A stretch of DNA of 64,000 nucleotides from an uncultured Lachnospiraceae bacterium (lineage in GTDB: Bacteria; Bacillota; Clostridia; Lachnospirales; Lachnospiraceae): assembly GCA_910584965.1 (NCBI GenBank), contig CAJUDZ010000011.1:1-64000 (forward strand), in the 5' to 3' direction. The notes beneath the pieces were generated by a model. It was given only the letters and a program-made list of their open reading frames with translations, was not told the DNA's origin and ran no database searches. The translations under genes were made by a program, and so were the position numbers. Of this stretch, positions 32,209 to 41,558 are shown in pieces (within the stretch, counting starts at the first letter, position 1; each line of letters starts with the position of its first letter).

Positions 32209-33444
32209 TTATTTTCGTTGCAGAAAATCCGGTATCTTCAAGGATTTCTCTTCCACGGAACTCTTGATGTCTGCGGCCCGGTTGATGCCCGCAATCGGCC
32301 TCACGCTGTCCGCCTGCGCCTCTCCCTGCGTTCCGGCTCCCTGTCCGGCCAGTATGGAAGAAGGACGGATGCCCAGATTGGCCGTACCAAAACCGACATG
32401 CCCTGCACCGGCGCCGGTTCCGCCTGCCTTGCTCTGTAAAGAAGTAGGGGTTATGTAGGCCGACTTGAATCCGAGTCCTTTCAGCTGATTTGCTTTCTCT
32501 TCGATACCCGTTGCGATAATCGTAACCTTACATGTATCCGACATATTCGCGTCATACATCGCGCCGAAAATGATATTTACGTCATCGCCCGTCAGTTCCC
32601 TGACATAATCTGCCGCATCGGATGCGTCCGCCAGCGAAATATCCCCCGATACGTTAATAATAACATGTGTTGCGCCTGAAATCGTTGTTTCGAGAAGCGG
32701 GCTCTCAACCGCCATTTTAACGGCTTCGCTCGCCTTGTCCTCACCTTTTCCTCCGCCAATGCCGATATGCGCGATTCCCTTATCTTTCATAACGGTCTGC
32801 ACATCCGCGAAGTCCAGGTTAATAACCGCCGGTACATTGATCAGGTCGGTAATACCCTGTACAGCCTGCTGCAATACTTCGTCCGCTTTTTTTAACGCGT
32901 CCGGCATCGTCGTTCTTCTGTCAACGATTTCCAAAAGTTTGTCATTCGGAATGACAATCAGTGTGTCCACGTTGTCTTTTATTTTATCGATACCGTTCAG
33001 CGCATTGACCATTCGCGCCTTCGCTTCAAAACGAAAGGGCTTTGTCACGACGCCTACCGTCAGGATTCCCATATCCTTTGCCAGCTTGGCAACAACCGGT
33101 GCCGCACCGGTTCCGGTTCCGCCGCCCATACCGCAGGTAACGAATACCATATCCGCTCCTTTTAAAGCGAGCGCAATCTCCTCTTCGCTTTCCTCAGCGG
33201 CTTTCTCGCCGATTTCCGGTTTGGCGCCGGCTCCAAGTCCTTTGGTAAGCTTCTCGCCGATCTGTAAAAGTCTTGGGGCTTTGCAGAGCTGCAGCGCCTG
33301 CTTGTCCGTATTGATTCCGATAAAATCCACTCCGTCAATACTTTCGTCAATCATTCTATTAACAGCATTATTACCCGCTCCACCAACGCCTATAACGATT
33401 ATCTTTGCAGCGGATTCAGCATCGTTTGTCTTAATTTCAAGCAA
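32209..33444 (-). CDS. ftsZ: Cell division protein FtsZ
   Basis: 411 residues from a TTG start behind AGGAGG. The tubulin-like GTPase that forms the division ring. GTP-binding signature GMGGGTGTGAAPVVA near 105, NNAVNRM near 25, T7 catalytic loop NLDFADVQTVM near 207. After the globular domain (to about 315) a Gly/Ala-rich linker leads to the C-terminal peptide IPDFLQRK, which binds membrane tethers. ftsA is not in the cluster. It has its own promoter (33497-33525). Confidence 0.98.
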   Translation of the reverse strand: MLEIKTNDAESAAKIIVIGVGGAGNNAVNRMIDESIDGVDFIGINTDKQALQLCKAPRLLQIGEKLTKGLGAGAKPEIGEKAAEESEEEIALALKGADMVFVTCGMGGGTGTGAAPVVAKLAKDMGILTVGVVTKPFRFEAKARMVNALNGIDKIKDNVDTLIVIPNDKLLEIVDRRTTMPDALKKADEVLQQAVQGITDLINVPAVINLDFADVQTVMKDKGIAHIGIGGGKGEDKASEAVKMAVESPLLETTISGATHVIINVSGDISLADASDAADYVRELTGDDVNIIFGAMYDANMSDTCKVTIIATGIEEKANQLKGLGFKSAYITPTSLQSKAGGTGAGAGHVGFGTANLGIRPSSILAGQGAGTQGEAQADSVRPIAGINRAADIKSSVEEKSLKIPDFLQRK

Positions 33445-33469
33445 GGTAGTACCTCCTTTTATTACAAAA

Positions 33470-33491
33470 TAAACTCATATTAAACTCATAT
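33470..33491. repeat. 11-bp tandem direct repeat in the ftsZ leader
   Basis: TAAACTCATAT occurs twice without a gap (33470-33480, 33481-33491), between the -10 box and the ribosome site of ftsZ. It might be a regulator site. Confidence 0.5.
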
Positions 33492-33496
33492 AGATT

Positions 33497-33525
33497 ATCA
33501 TATAATTATTTCTTCAAATTAGCAA
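33497..33525 (-). promoter_or_regulatory. ftsZ promoter
   Basis: Minus strand TTGCTA (33525-33520), 17 bp, TATGAT (33502-33497), in the 155-bp gap between ftsQ and ftsZ. It would let ftsZ be expressed apart from the dcw operon. Confidence 0.6.
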
Positions 33526-33599
33526 CCTATTTTTTTGATTTTCGATCCCTTTTCGTTCCGAACAGCGGGTCAAACCGACGGATTGTCAGAAATTACCAG

Positions 33600-34457
33600 T
33601 TAATCCGGTTCAAAACTGATCATCTTTGTATCCTCTGTATATTCTCTCATATCCAGCGTTCCGCTCTTTCCTTCGAGGCTCGGAAGCATGTACTGAAGCC
33701 CCATGATTTTCTCATCGATATCAGCGCTCGCACCCATCGCAACTCTGGCGTTACCGAAAATAAGCGTCACCTGATAATCCGGCGAAAAATAGATCTTGTC
33801 CACCGGCAGGGAATGCTTTTCAAGCAGCTGCGTAATATTCAGAATATCCTCAAAAACCGCCTGGTTCTCCACCGGAAGCGGCTCATGGAGAATCACATGA
33901 GAAAAGGAAAGCCCCGTCACCTGAGGGATTCCCGGCGTACTCTCTTCGGAAGTTTCCACGACAATGCCGTCCTTATCAAAATAAATATACCTTCCCAGAT
34001 AAGCCACATATCCCGCGACGGCCTTTTCATATACTTTAATCCTGATTGTGTCTTTCGATTCCACGGTAACATCCATCGTCTGCACGAAAGGAACGTTGTC
34101 GATTCCCTTGTCCCGGTATTTCAAAGACAGAAAAAGAGAGTTATTCCCGTACCTTCCGTCCATGACCATCGCTATGATTTCTTCATTCGTATAGTGGACG
34201 TTCCCTTCCACATAAACGGTCGTAATCGTATAATTATCTACTATATATATGTATCCCGACGCAAGCGCAATGAGCAGCAGTATGAGGATGGCAGAAAGAA
34301 TCACGAGCCGTTTCACTCTGCCAAAGCGGATTTTCTGTTCTATCTTCTCTTTCTGATCCGCTTTTTCTTTCTGCTTTCCCTTCGTCATACCGCTTTTTAC
34401 GAGCCGCAAATTAGAATTTTTTTTATTTGATTTTTTTACCGCTTTTTTGCCGCTCAT
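33600..34457 (-). CDS. ftsQ: Cell division protein FtsQ/DivIB
   Basis: 285 residues. A long basic cytoplasmic tail (about 1-48, many Lys) precedes one transmembrane helix (LVILSAILILLLIALASGYI, about 50-69). Outside is a POTRA domain beginning ITTVYVEGNVHYTNEEI (about 77-93), then the beta domain with YVAYLGRYIYFDKDGIVVE and VTGLSF. It joins FtsL and the division PBP in the divisome core. 25 nt downstream of murA. Confidence 0.93.
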   Translation of the reverse strand: MSGKKAVKKSNKKNSNLRLVKSGMTKGKQKEKADQKEKIEQKIRFGRVKRLVILSAILILLLIALASGYIYIVDNYTITTVYVEGNVHYTNEEIIAMVMDGRYGNNSLFLSLKYRDKGIDNVPFVQTMDVTVESKDTIRIKVYEKAVAGYVAYLGRYIYFDKDGIVVETSEESTPGIPQVTGLSFSHVILHEPLPVENQAVFEDILNITQLLEKHSLPVDKIYFSPDYQVTLIFGNARVAMGASADIDEKIMGLQYMLPSLEGKSGTLDMREYTEDTKMISFEPD

Positions 34458-34482
34458 ATCCTGATTCCCTGCATCTTAAACT

Positions 34483-35733
34483 TCATTCCTTTTTACATCT
34501 TGCGCCGAGAGAACACAAATCATGACAAATATCTTCATAACCTCTCTCGATAAAATGTCTGTTCTTCACAACACTTCTGCCCTGCGCCGCACAGCCCGCT
34601 ATCACTAACGCCGCACCGCCGCGCAGTTCTTCCGCTCTCAGAGTGGTTCCGCACAGCGTCCTGACGCCGCTCACACAGACTTTGTTTTTCTGACAGTCAA
34701 TTCTCGCTCCCATCTGCCGCAGCTGCGGCACAATGCGGAAACGGTTCTCAAAAATCGTTTCTTCCAGGACTCCTTCCCCGTCCGCCAGCGTCATCGCTGC
34801 CAGAAAAGCGGACTGTAAATCCGTCGGAAATCCGGGATAGCATGCCGTTATGAGTCCGGGAGGCATGACTCTCCTTTCGATACAGGTAACGGCAATCCCT
34901 TCTTTGCTTTCTTCGATGCCGGCCCCCATGGAAGCCGCGGCCGCGCTCACCGCCTTCATCTGCATACAGGGCGCGCCTTTTAAAAAGACTTCCCCGCCGC
35001 AGCACAGGCAGGCCGCCAGATAGGTTCCCGCCACAATTCTGTCAGCCGGGACTTTATAGGAAACTTCATGCAGCTTTTCCACGCCCCGGATACACAGCCT
35101 TTTGGTGCCCACGCCTTCGATCTTCGCCCCCGCTTTTATCAAAAAGTCGCACAGCGCAGTTATTTCCGGCTCTTTTGCCGCATTTTCGATAACGGTATTT
35201 CCATTGGCAAGAACCGCCGCAAGTACAAGATTTTCCGTCGCTCCCACACTGACTATCGGCAGCCTGTGCACCGCGCCGGTCAGTCCCTTTGTTTCCGCAT
35301 CAAAGCCGTCTTCCCGTTCCCTGATCACGACACCCATTTTCCGCAATCCCTCAAGATGCAGATCAATCGGCCTGCTTCCGATGACACAGCCGCCCGGATA
35401 CTGCATGCTGACGCTTCCCGTCCGGGCCAGCAGCGCACCGAGCAGCATAATGGAAGAACGCATCACGCCAACGGAATCCGGCGGCATGTCGCACCTTGAT
35501 ACCCCTGCGGCATCCACCCTGACCGTATGCCCATTTCTGTCTATGGTACAGCACAGACTTTCCATCAGACGCAGCATATGATATACATCGCTGATCGCGG
35601 GACAATTTTCTATTTCACAGACGCCGTCGATTAACAGAGCGGCAGCAAGAATCGGCAGTACCGCATTTTTGGAACCCTGAATCCTGACCTGACCATGAAG
35701 ACAGTTTCCACCATATATCTGAATCGCATCCAT
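34483..35733 (-). CDS. murA: UDP-N-acetylglucosamine 1-carboxyvinyltransferase
   Basis: 416 residues; first committed step of peptidoglycan synthesis, adding enolpyruvate to UDP-GlcNAc. GSKNAVLP holds Lys22; the active-site loop PGGCVIGSRPIDLH has Cys116, the residue attacked by fosfomycin, so the enzyme should be sensitive. The late block ELRGGAALVIAGCAA replaces the usual RAGAA by RGGAA. The ribosome site is poor (GGGGTTTTG). Located between ftsW and ftsQ, where many genomes also have murG; murG is missing here. Confidence 0.96.
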   Translation of the reverse strand: MDAIQIYGGNCLHGQVRIQGSKNAVLPILAAALLIDGVCEIENCPAISDVYHMLRLMESLCCTIDRNGHTVRVDAAGVSRCDMPPDSVGVMRSSIMLLGALLARTGSVSMQYPGGCVIGSRPIDLHLEGLRKMGVVIREREDGFDAETKGLTGAVHRLPIVSVGATENLVLAAVLANGNTVIENAAKEPEITALCDFLIKAGAKIEGVGTKRLCIRGVEKLHEVSYKVPADRIVAGTYLAACLCCGGEVFLKGAPCMQMKAVSAAAASMGAGIEESKEGIAVTCIERRVMPPGLITACYPGFPTDLQSAFLAAMTLADGEGVLEETIFENRFRIVPQLRQMGARIDCQKNKVCVSGVRTLCGTTLRAEELRGGAALVIAGCAAQGRSVVKNRHFIERGYEDICHDLCSLGARCKKE

Positions 35734-35806
35734 AGCAAAACCCCAAAGCAGATAATATATGACCTACTTTATCTATATGGTAAAAACCGCAAAAATTATC
35801 TTGTAC

Positions 35807-36979
35807 TTATAAATCTTTTAACCGGATTCCCCTTGCAACGCTTAAAACAAGGCCGATTTCAATCAGCAGAAATAATACGGAAGTGCCCCCGTAACTGATA
35901 AAAGGAAGGGAAATTCCCGTATTGGGAATCGTATTCGTAACAACGGCTATGTTCAGTATCACCTGAATTGCAATATGTCCGAGCACGCCGACCACCAAAA
36001 GGGCGCCGAACAGATCGGGCGCGTTATTGGCGATGATCATGAAACGCCAGATCAGCATGATAAACATCAAAATAACGGCAATCGCTCCGAAAAGCCCCAG
36101 TTCTTCACAGATAATGGAAAAAATCATATCATTCTGCGCCTCCGGGATAAATCCCAGCTTCTGCTTACTGTTGCCAAGCCCTTTGCCGAGTATTCCGCCG
36201 GAGCCGATGGCGTAAAGTCCCTGCAGCGTCTGGAACCCTTTTCCTATCGCATAGGCCTCAGGATCCAGCCATGCCAGAATACGGCCGCCCCGGAATCCCA
36301 GATCTTCCGTTCCGCCGCTGGATTCCGCCAGTTTCACGATGATGAATACGATGATGGCCGCCGAAACGAGCGTTACAATTCCCAGAATAATAAACCGCTT
36401 ATAATCCGGGCAGGAAACGAACAGCATCAATACCGCAATTCCCATAACGATGATCGCGGAACTCAGATTGGATGTAATGCGCCATAACATAATCGCGATC
36501 GGGACCGGCACCGCCAGCACGGTATAAAACCCTTTTCGCTGCCGGATGCTTTTTCCCATCGTACAGATCATACTCGCCAGAAACAGAATCATGCCGAGCT
36601 TTGCAACCTCCGCAGGCTGCACGGAAATACCGGCGATATTAAGCCATCTTTTTGCACCGTGAGATTCCGTTCCAAACGGGATAATCAACAAGATCAGAAC
36701 AACGGAAACGATATAACCGAGCATCGCAAACTGTTCCCAGAAATGATACGGAATATTCGCAACTACCATCATCGCCACGATTCCGACAACGGTTGCCCAG
36801 AACTGTTTTCTGAAATACCACGCAGCATCCCCGTCAAATTGCAGATTGGCAGAATAAGAACTGGTGGAATATACCATGACAAGACCGAATCCCAGCAGGA
36901 AAATAACGATGAATAGCAGCGTATAATCCATGTAATTCGGTATATTTGATTTTCTACGGGACGAATTTCTTTCTGCCAA
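35807..36979 (-). CDS. ftsW: Peptidoglycan glycosyltransferase FtsW
   Basis: 390 residues, SEDS family with about ten helices. Polymerises lipid II at the septum with a partner transpeptidase. Conserved pieces: MVYSTSSYSA near 35-44, the extracellular loop with AQNDMIFSIICEELGLFG (about 279-296), and PFISYGGTSVLF near the end. TTG start behind GAAGGAG, the site lying at the end of murD. It could equally be SpoVE-like; the dcw position favours FtsW. Confidence 0.93.
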   Translation of the reverse strand: MAERNSSRRKSNIPNYMDYTLLFIVIFLLGFGLVMVYSTSSYSANLQFDGDAAWYFRKQFWATVVGIVAMMVVANIPYHFWEQFAMLGYIVSVVLILLIIPFGTESHGAKRWLNIAGISVQPAEVAKLGMILFLASMICTMGKSIRQRKGFYTVLAVPVPIAIMLWRITSNLSSAIIVMGIAVLMLFVSCPDYKRFIILGIVTLVSAAIIVFIIVKLAESSGGTEDLGFRGGRILAWLDPEAYAIGKGFQTLQGLYAIGSGGILGKGLGNSKQKLGFIPEAQNDMIFSIICEELGLFGAIAVILMFIMLIWRFMIIANNAPDLFGALLVVGVLGHIAIQVILNIAVVTNTIPNTGISLPFISYGGTSVLFLLIEIGLVLSVARGIRLKDL

Positions 36980-36981
36980 AC

Positions 36982-38340
36982 TTATAACTCCTTCAACTGA
37001 TTTACATACTCTTTAAATTCTTTTCCCCGCACCTCATAATTGGGAAACATGCCCCAGCTCGCACAGGCCGGAGAGAGCAGAACCGCATCGCCGGCATGAG
37101 CCTTTTCCACGCAGATATCAAGCGCTTCCTTAAAACTGTCCGCAAATACGATGTTTTCGACTCCGTGTGCCCTGGCGCACGCAGCAATTTTCTCTCTCGT
37201 CTGGCCGATCAGAACAAGACATTTTACTTTCCCGCCAAATGCCTCTATCCATTCGTCATATTCGCTTTCCTTATCATAACCGCCGCCGATCAGCACCGTC
37301 GGCTTTGACATCGCCTTAATTCCCTGCACCGCCGCATCCGGGTTGGTCGCTTTGGAATCATTGTAGAAATCGACGCCCCGCTTTGAGGCCACAAATTCAA
37401 TGCGGTGCTCCACCGCCTTAAACTGCCTCACCGTTTCCAGAATTTCCGCCATCGGCACGCCCACAGCCTCTGAAACGGCAATGGCCGCCATGACATTTTC
37501 CACATTGCAGATACCGACCAGATTCATCTCATGAATATTCATAAGACGCTCAGCCTGCCCTCCATGCGCTTCGTATATCTCTTCGCCGTCAAGATACAGT
37601 CCGTCTTCCAGCGCCCTTGCCGAAGAAAAATAAACGACTTTCGCCGGGCATCGCTCCCCGAAATTCTTCGTATAGGGATCTTCATAATTTAAGACACAAG
37701 TGTCATTTTTTGTCTGATTTTCCGCTATCCGCTCCTTGACCGCAACATAATTTTCCATCGTATGATGTCTGTTCAGATGATCCGGTGTAATATTTAAGAT
37801 GGCTGAAACATTCGGATGAAACGAATGAATCGTCTCAAGCTGAAAGCTGCTGATCTCGGCCACCGTAACCGTCTCATCCACTGACGCGGACGCCGTTTCC
37901 GTATAGGGATTTCCGATATTACCCACCACATAGACACTCGCGAAATGCCGCTTCATGATTTCCCCGACGAGAGACGTCGTAGTCGTCTTGCCGTTCGTTC
38001 CGGTAATCGCGGCCACCCTTCCTTTTCCGAGCACATAGGCCAGTTCGATCTCTCCCCAGATCGGAATCCCCTTTGCCCGCAGGCCGTCCGCAAGCGGCGT
38101 ATCCACCGGGACACCCGGACTGAACACGGCGAGCGTTATTTCTGCCTTTACATCTTCCGGCAGACTTCCGGTTACAATACGGCATTCACAGGAAGCAGGC
38201 AGTTTCTTTTCGACCGCTTCCCGGGACGCCTTTTCATCATACAAAACCGGGACCGCTCCTGCTTCGCAAAGAACTTCCACCGCTCCGATGCCGCTGATAC
38301 CCGCACCGACTACCAATACTTTTTTATCTTTTAATTCCAT
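36982..38340 (-). CDS. murD: UDP-N-acetylmuramoylalanine--D-glutamate ligase
   Basis: 452 residues; adds D-Glu to UDP-MurNAc-L-Ala. N-terminal Rossmann domain (VVGAGISGIGAVEVL, about 10-24), central ATP-binding loop ITGTNGKTTTTSLVGE near 114, NITPDHLNRH near 182, and the C-terminal domain with NDSKATNPDA near 320 and LLSPACASWGMFPNYEVRG near 420 are all intact. It lies 55 nt downstream of mraY and nearly abuts ftsW. Confidence 0.97.
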   Translation of the reverse strand: MELKDKKVLVVGAGISGIGAVEVLCEAGAVPVLYDEKASREAVEKKLPASCECRIVTGSLPEDVKAEITLAVFSPGVPVDTPLADGLRAKGIPIWGEIELAYVLGKGRVAAITGTNGKTTTTSLVGEIMKRHFASVYVVGNIGNPYTETASASVDETVTVAEISSFQLETIHSFHPNVSAILNITPDHLNRHHTMENYVAVKERIAENQTKNDTCVLNYEDPYTKNFGERCPAKVVYFSSARALEDGLYLDGEEIYEAHGGQAERLMNIHEMNLVGICNVENVMAAIAVSEAVGVPMAEILETVRQFKAVEHRIEFVASKRGVDFYNDSKATNPDAAVQGIKAMSKPTVLIGGGYDKESEYDEWIEAFGGKVKCLVLIGQTREKIAACARAHGVENIVFADSFKEALDICVEKAHAGDAVLLSPACASWGMFPNYEVRGKEFKEYVNQLKEL

Positions 38341-38395
38341 CCTGATACCAAACCTTTCAACTTTCCGGATATGCCGCTCCGGGCGGCACAGACAA

Positions 38396-39355
38396 TCAAT
38401 TCATCCCCATCAGAGCCACCAGACAAAGCAGCGCCGTCACAATCGAAAAGACCGCTACCACTCTCGTTTCAGACCAGCCGCACAGCTCAAAATGATGATG
38501 GATGGGCGCCATTTTAAAGACGCGCTTCCCACCGGATATTTTAAAATAAGACACCTGAATCATGACGGACAATACCTCTGCCACATAAATAAAAGCCACC
38601 AGCGCCAGAAAAACCGGCATTTGCAGCATATAAGCCGTCGCCGCCACAAAGCCTCCGAGCGCTAAAGATCCCGTATCCCCCATAAAAACGCTCGCCGGAT
38701 GCACGTTAAACAAAAGAAAACCGAGCAATGCACCGACCACCGCACAGGTGACGGGTTCGATTCCGCTTTGCAGGCCGATTGCGATTACCGTAAAAAAAGT
38801 GGCGATCAGGACCGTAACGGAACTCGCCAGACCGTCCAGGCCGTCCGTAAAGTTCGCACCGTTCACCGTCCCAAGCACGATAAAGAACAGAAACGGAATA
38901 TTCAATACGCCAAGATCCAGCGTTACGCCCGGCATAAAAGGAATTTTCATCGCCAGCGGAACATCCGTATAATGCGTGATATAATACGCGAACACACCTG
39001 TCACCAGAAGCTGCAGCGCCATTTTCTGCCAGGCCCGCAGACCCATCGAGCGCTTTAACACAACTTTGATATAATCGTCCAGAAAACCGATCAGGCCAAA
39101 CCCCATCGTCACAAAAAGAATCGGAATAATCCGAGGATACTCTTTTACGTAAAGAATCGAAGTCGCTACAATGCTGATCAGAATCAGAATACCGCCCATC
39201 GTGGGCGTTCCGTTTTTCTTCAGATGCTCTTTCGGCCCCTCATCCCGGACAGTCTGACCCACTTTCAGCCTTTTTAAAAAGGGAATCACCACCGGCCCCA
39301 GAACAACGCTGATCGCAAACGAAATTATTACCGACATCAAAATTGTAGCATCCAT
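38396..39355 (-). CDS. mraY: Phospho-N-acetylmuramoyl-pentapeptide-transferase
   Basis: 319 residues, ten-helix membrane enzyme that makes lipid I from UDP-MurNAc-pentapeptide. Family blocks: GTPTMGGILIL near 50, GFLDDYIKV with the catalytic Asp pair near 89, NFTDGLDGLA near 167, VFMGDTGSLALGG near 222, and the terminal MAPIHHHFELCGWSE. AAAGGAG lies before the ATG. A 342-bp gap filled with 65-bp repeats separates it from the PBP gene upstream. Confidence 0.97.
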   Translation of the reverse strand: MDATILMSVIISFAISVVLGPVVIPFLKRLKVGQTVRDEGPKEHLKKNGTPTMGGILILISIVATSILYVKEYPRIIPILFVTMGFGLIGFLDDYIKVVLKRSMGLRAWQKMALQLLVTGVFAYYITHYTDVPLAMKIPFMPGVTLDLGVLNIPFLFFIVLGTVNGANFTDGLDGLASSVTVLIATFFTVIAIGLQSGIEPVTCAVVGALLGFLLFNVHPASVFMGDTGSLALGGFVAATAYMLQMPVFLALVAFIYVAEVLSVMIQVSYFKISGGKRVFKMAPIHHHFELCGWSETRVVAVFSIVTALLCLVALMGMN

Positions 39356-39400
39356 TTATTTTCTCCTTTCAGAAACGGCGCCTTTGCTTTCGGAATCTCC

Positions 39401-39703
39401 GCCCTGCAGATTTGGCTCCGACAGAAATCTTCTCTATTCAGCAATAGTTTCTGCTGGCACCTCCGCCCTTGCAGATATGGCTCCGACATGAGACATTTCC
39501 GCTCAGCAATAGGTCCTGCTGGCACCTCCGCCCTTGCAGATTTGGCTCCGACAGGAGACATTTCCGCTCAGCAATAGGTCCTGCCGGCACCTCCGCCCTT
39601 GCAGATATGGCTCCGTCAGGAGACATTTCCGCTCAGCAATAGGTCCTGCTGGCACCTCCGCCCTTGCAGATATGGCTCCGTCAGGAGACATTTCTGCTCA
39701 GAA
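39401..39703. repeat. 65-bp tandem repeat (about 4.7 units) between a PBP gene and mraY
   Basis: Units begin GCCCTTGCAGATATGGCTCC at 39401 (one base short), 39465, 39530, 39595 and 39660, so the period is 64, 65, 65, 65. Identity between the middle units is very high. Each unit contains CAGCA-n8-TGCTG and CTCC-tgac-GGAG small hairpins in minus orientation. The last unit runs across the TGA stop codon of the PBP gene, after which the sequence departs. All three minus frames stay open across the array, but 65 is not a multiple of three and no ribosome sites are seen, so coding is unlikely. Confidence 0.9.
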
Positions 39704-41470
39704 GTGGTTTCCACTGGAACCACTTCTGTTATTATAATCCATCTTTTCCAAATAAGGAAGGATATTTTCAAAAAGCTGCCGCACGACCGGAGCCGCGATC
39801 TGTCCGCCGTAATACGTCCCCTGTGGATGGTTGATGATGCACAGAGCGAGTATTTCCGGATCGTCGGCCGGCGCAAATCCGATAAAAGAAGCGATATATT
39901 TGCCGCTCCCTCTGGGCAGCGTCTGGCTCGTGGCCGTTTTGCCGCCGATGCGGTATCCCTCGATATAGGCCTTTTGGCCGCCGCCGTTTTCCACAACCTG
40001 CTCTAACAGATATTTCATCGTTTCCGATGTTTCCGCAGACACAACATTTTCCCGGATCTGATAAGTAAAGGACTGGCTGTCGCTGCCGTCCGCATTGGCT
40101 GTCCGTATGCCGAAATGAGGCGTCACCCTTTTTCCGCCGTTGATAAAAGAGGACACCGTCACTGCCAGCTGTATCGGCGTGATCTGAAAAGACTGTCCGA
40201 AGGAAATGGTCGCCAGCTCTACGAGGCCGATGTTGTCTTTTTTGTGCATGATCGTTCCCGCTTCTCCCGGCAGATCGATTCCGGTCTTATCGAGCAGTCC
40301 GAACTGCTTGAAATACTGATAGTATTTATCCACGCCGAGCCGCAGTCCCACCGTGACAAAGACCGGATTACAGGAATTCATCGTTGCCTGTACGAAATTT
40401 TCTGCCCCGTGTCCGGCAATCTTATGACATCGGATGCGCCGGTCTTCCACCATCACATATCCCGGACAGTGAAACGAATCGTTTACCGTCACAACGCCCT
40501 CTTCCAGCGCGGCCGCAGCCGTCACCGTCTTAAAAGTAGAACCGGGCTCATAGGTATCGTTGATGCAGCCGTTCCGCCACATGGCATTTAATAACTCCTG
40601 TTTTCTTTCCGCGTCGGGATCCGATTCTTCGAGATCTTCCGGCAGCGTATAGGGGTGATTCAAGTCAAATTCCGGCACATTTACCATCGCCTTTATTTCC
40701 CCGTTCTGCGGGTTCATGACGATGATCGAAACGCTCTGTGCCTGTTTCGTCTCCATCGTCTGCATCGCAAGCTGTGTCGCATAACTCTGGATATTCATAT
40801 CCAGGCTGATGTATAAATCCTTGCCGCTTACGGGTTCAATGCGTTCTTCTCCGGCTTCCGGCACTTCGACTCCTTTGGCATCCGTCACTGTCAGAATCAT
40901 CCCCGGTTCTCCCTGAAGATATTCTTCATAAATTACTTCCAATCCGATGATACCCTGATTATCTCCGCCCGTAAAGCCGAGCACTTTGGACGCGAGGGAA
41001 TCATACGGATAATAACGCTTGTAATCTTCATCCACTTTGACGCCCGCGAGTTCGTAAGCACGAATTGTATCGCCCACGGATTTATCCACATTGCTTTTGA
41101 TCTTTTCGATCGCGGAATATTTCTCCACGCGCTTTCTGACATAGTCTTCCGATAAACCCAGTTCTTTGGATAACACGGCGATAACCTGCTCCGCGTCTTC
41201 GATCTGGTTATGGATAACCGAAATGGTGCATACGGTTCTGTTATCGGCAAGAATTTCTCCGTTGGCATCTATAATTCTGCCCCTTGCGGCCTTGATGCTG
41301 CGTTCCCGCTCATGCAGTTCTTTTGCCTTTTCCATATAATATTCCGACCGGAAGACCATCAGATACACAAGCCTCCCGATCAGCACCATAAAAAGGAACA
41401 GGCAGAGGAACAGTACCGTAACTGTTTTGCTCCGGTGGAAGGTTTTATGGGAATGTTCCGTTTCTCTCAT
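39698..41470 (-). CDS. Class B penicillin-binding protein (KTA variant)
   Basis: 590 residues. Short cytoplasmic tail, one transmembrane helix (about 18-36), a PBP dimer domain (from RGRIIDANGEILADN, near 60), then the transpeptidase domain. SxxK is STFK in YEPGSTFKTV (near 312), SxN is SCN in MNSCNPVF (near 368), but the third motif is KTA (GGKTATSQ near 512; DNA 39932-39940) rather than KTG. The tail has no PASTA domain. It is the second of two PBPs in the dcw cluster; one is presumably the division FtsI/PBP2B and one SpoVD, and I cannot say which. Its ribosome site lies in the stem at 41481-41529. Confidence 0.92.
   Translation of the reverse strand: MRETEHSHKTFHRSKTVTVLFLCLFLFMVLIGRLVYLMVFRSEYYMEKAKELHERERSIKAARGRIIDANGEILADNRTVCTISVIHNQIEDAEQVIAVLSKELGLSEDYVRKRVEKYSAIEKIKSNVDKSVGDTIRAYELAGVKVDEDYKRYYPYDSLASKVLGFTGGDNQGIIGLEVIYEEYLQGEPGMILTVTDAKGVEVPEAGEERIEPVSGKDLYISLDMNIQSYATQLAMQTMETKQAQSVSIIVMNPQNGEIKAMVNVPEFDLNHPYTLPEDLEESDPDAERKQELLNAMWRNGCINDTYEPGSTFKTVTAAAALEEGVVTVNDSFHCPGYVMVEDRRIRCHKIAGHGAENFVQATMNSCNPVFVTVGLRLGVDKYYQYFKQFGLLDKTGIDLPGEAGTIMHKKDNIGLVELATISFGQSFQITPIQLAVTVSSFINGGKRVTPHFGIRTANADGSDSQSFTYQIRENVVSAETSETMKYLLEQVVENGGGQKAYIEGYRIGGKTATSQTLPRGSGKYIASFIGFAPADDPEILALCIINHPQGTYYGGQIAAPVVRQLFENILPYLEKMDYNNRSGSSGNHF
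39699..39728. repeat. Inverted repeat at the 3' end of the PBP gene
   Basis: CAGAAGTGGTT (39699-39709) and AACCACTTCTG (39718-39728) are exact complements around 8 nt. They span the final codons and the stop codon of the PBP gene, at the edge of the 65-bp array. Confidence 0.65.
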
Positions 41471-41480
41471 TTTTTAAGAA

Positions 41481-41529
41481 AACCTCATAAAAAGGTATTA
41501 ATATAATTTATTACCGTTTTTATGAGGTT
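41481..41529 (-). promoter_or_regulatory. Inverted repeat hiding the ribosome site of the downstream PBP
   Basis: AACCTCATAAAAA (41481-41493) pairs exactly with TTTTTATGAGGTT (41517-41529), extended by GGTA/TACC with one bulged base. In the minus-strand mRNA the 3' arm... that is the arm nearest the ATG at 41470, contains GAGG, the only plausible Shine-Dalgarno, followed by TTTTCTTAAAAA. The structure could act as a translational switch or as an internal terminator between the two PBP genes. Confidence 0.6.
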
Positions 41530-41558
41530 ATTCGTATGATCTGTTACATTTTATCAGG

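Noticed and set aside
39337..39691. Overlapping minus-strand open frames over the 65-bp array (MSPDGAISARAEVPAGPIAE-like peptides)
   Set aside because: They are open in all three frames because the unit lacks stops, the period is not a multiple of three, and no ribosome sites precede them. Treated as a non-coding repeat.
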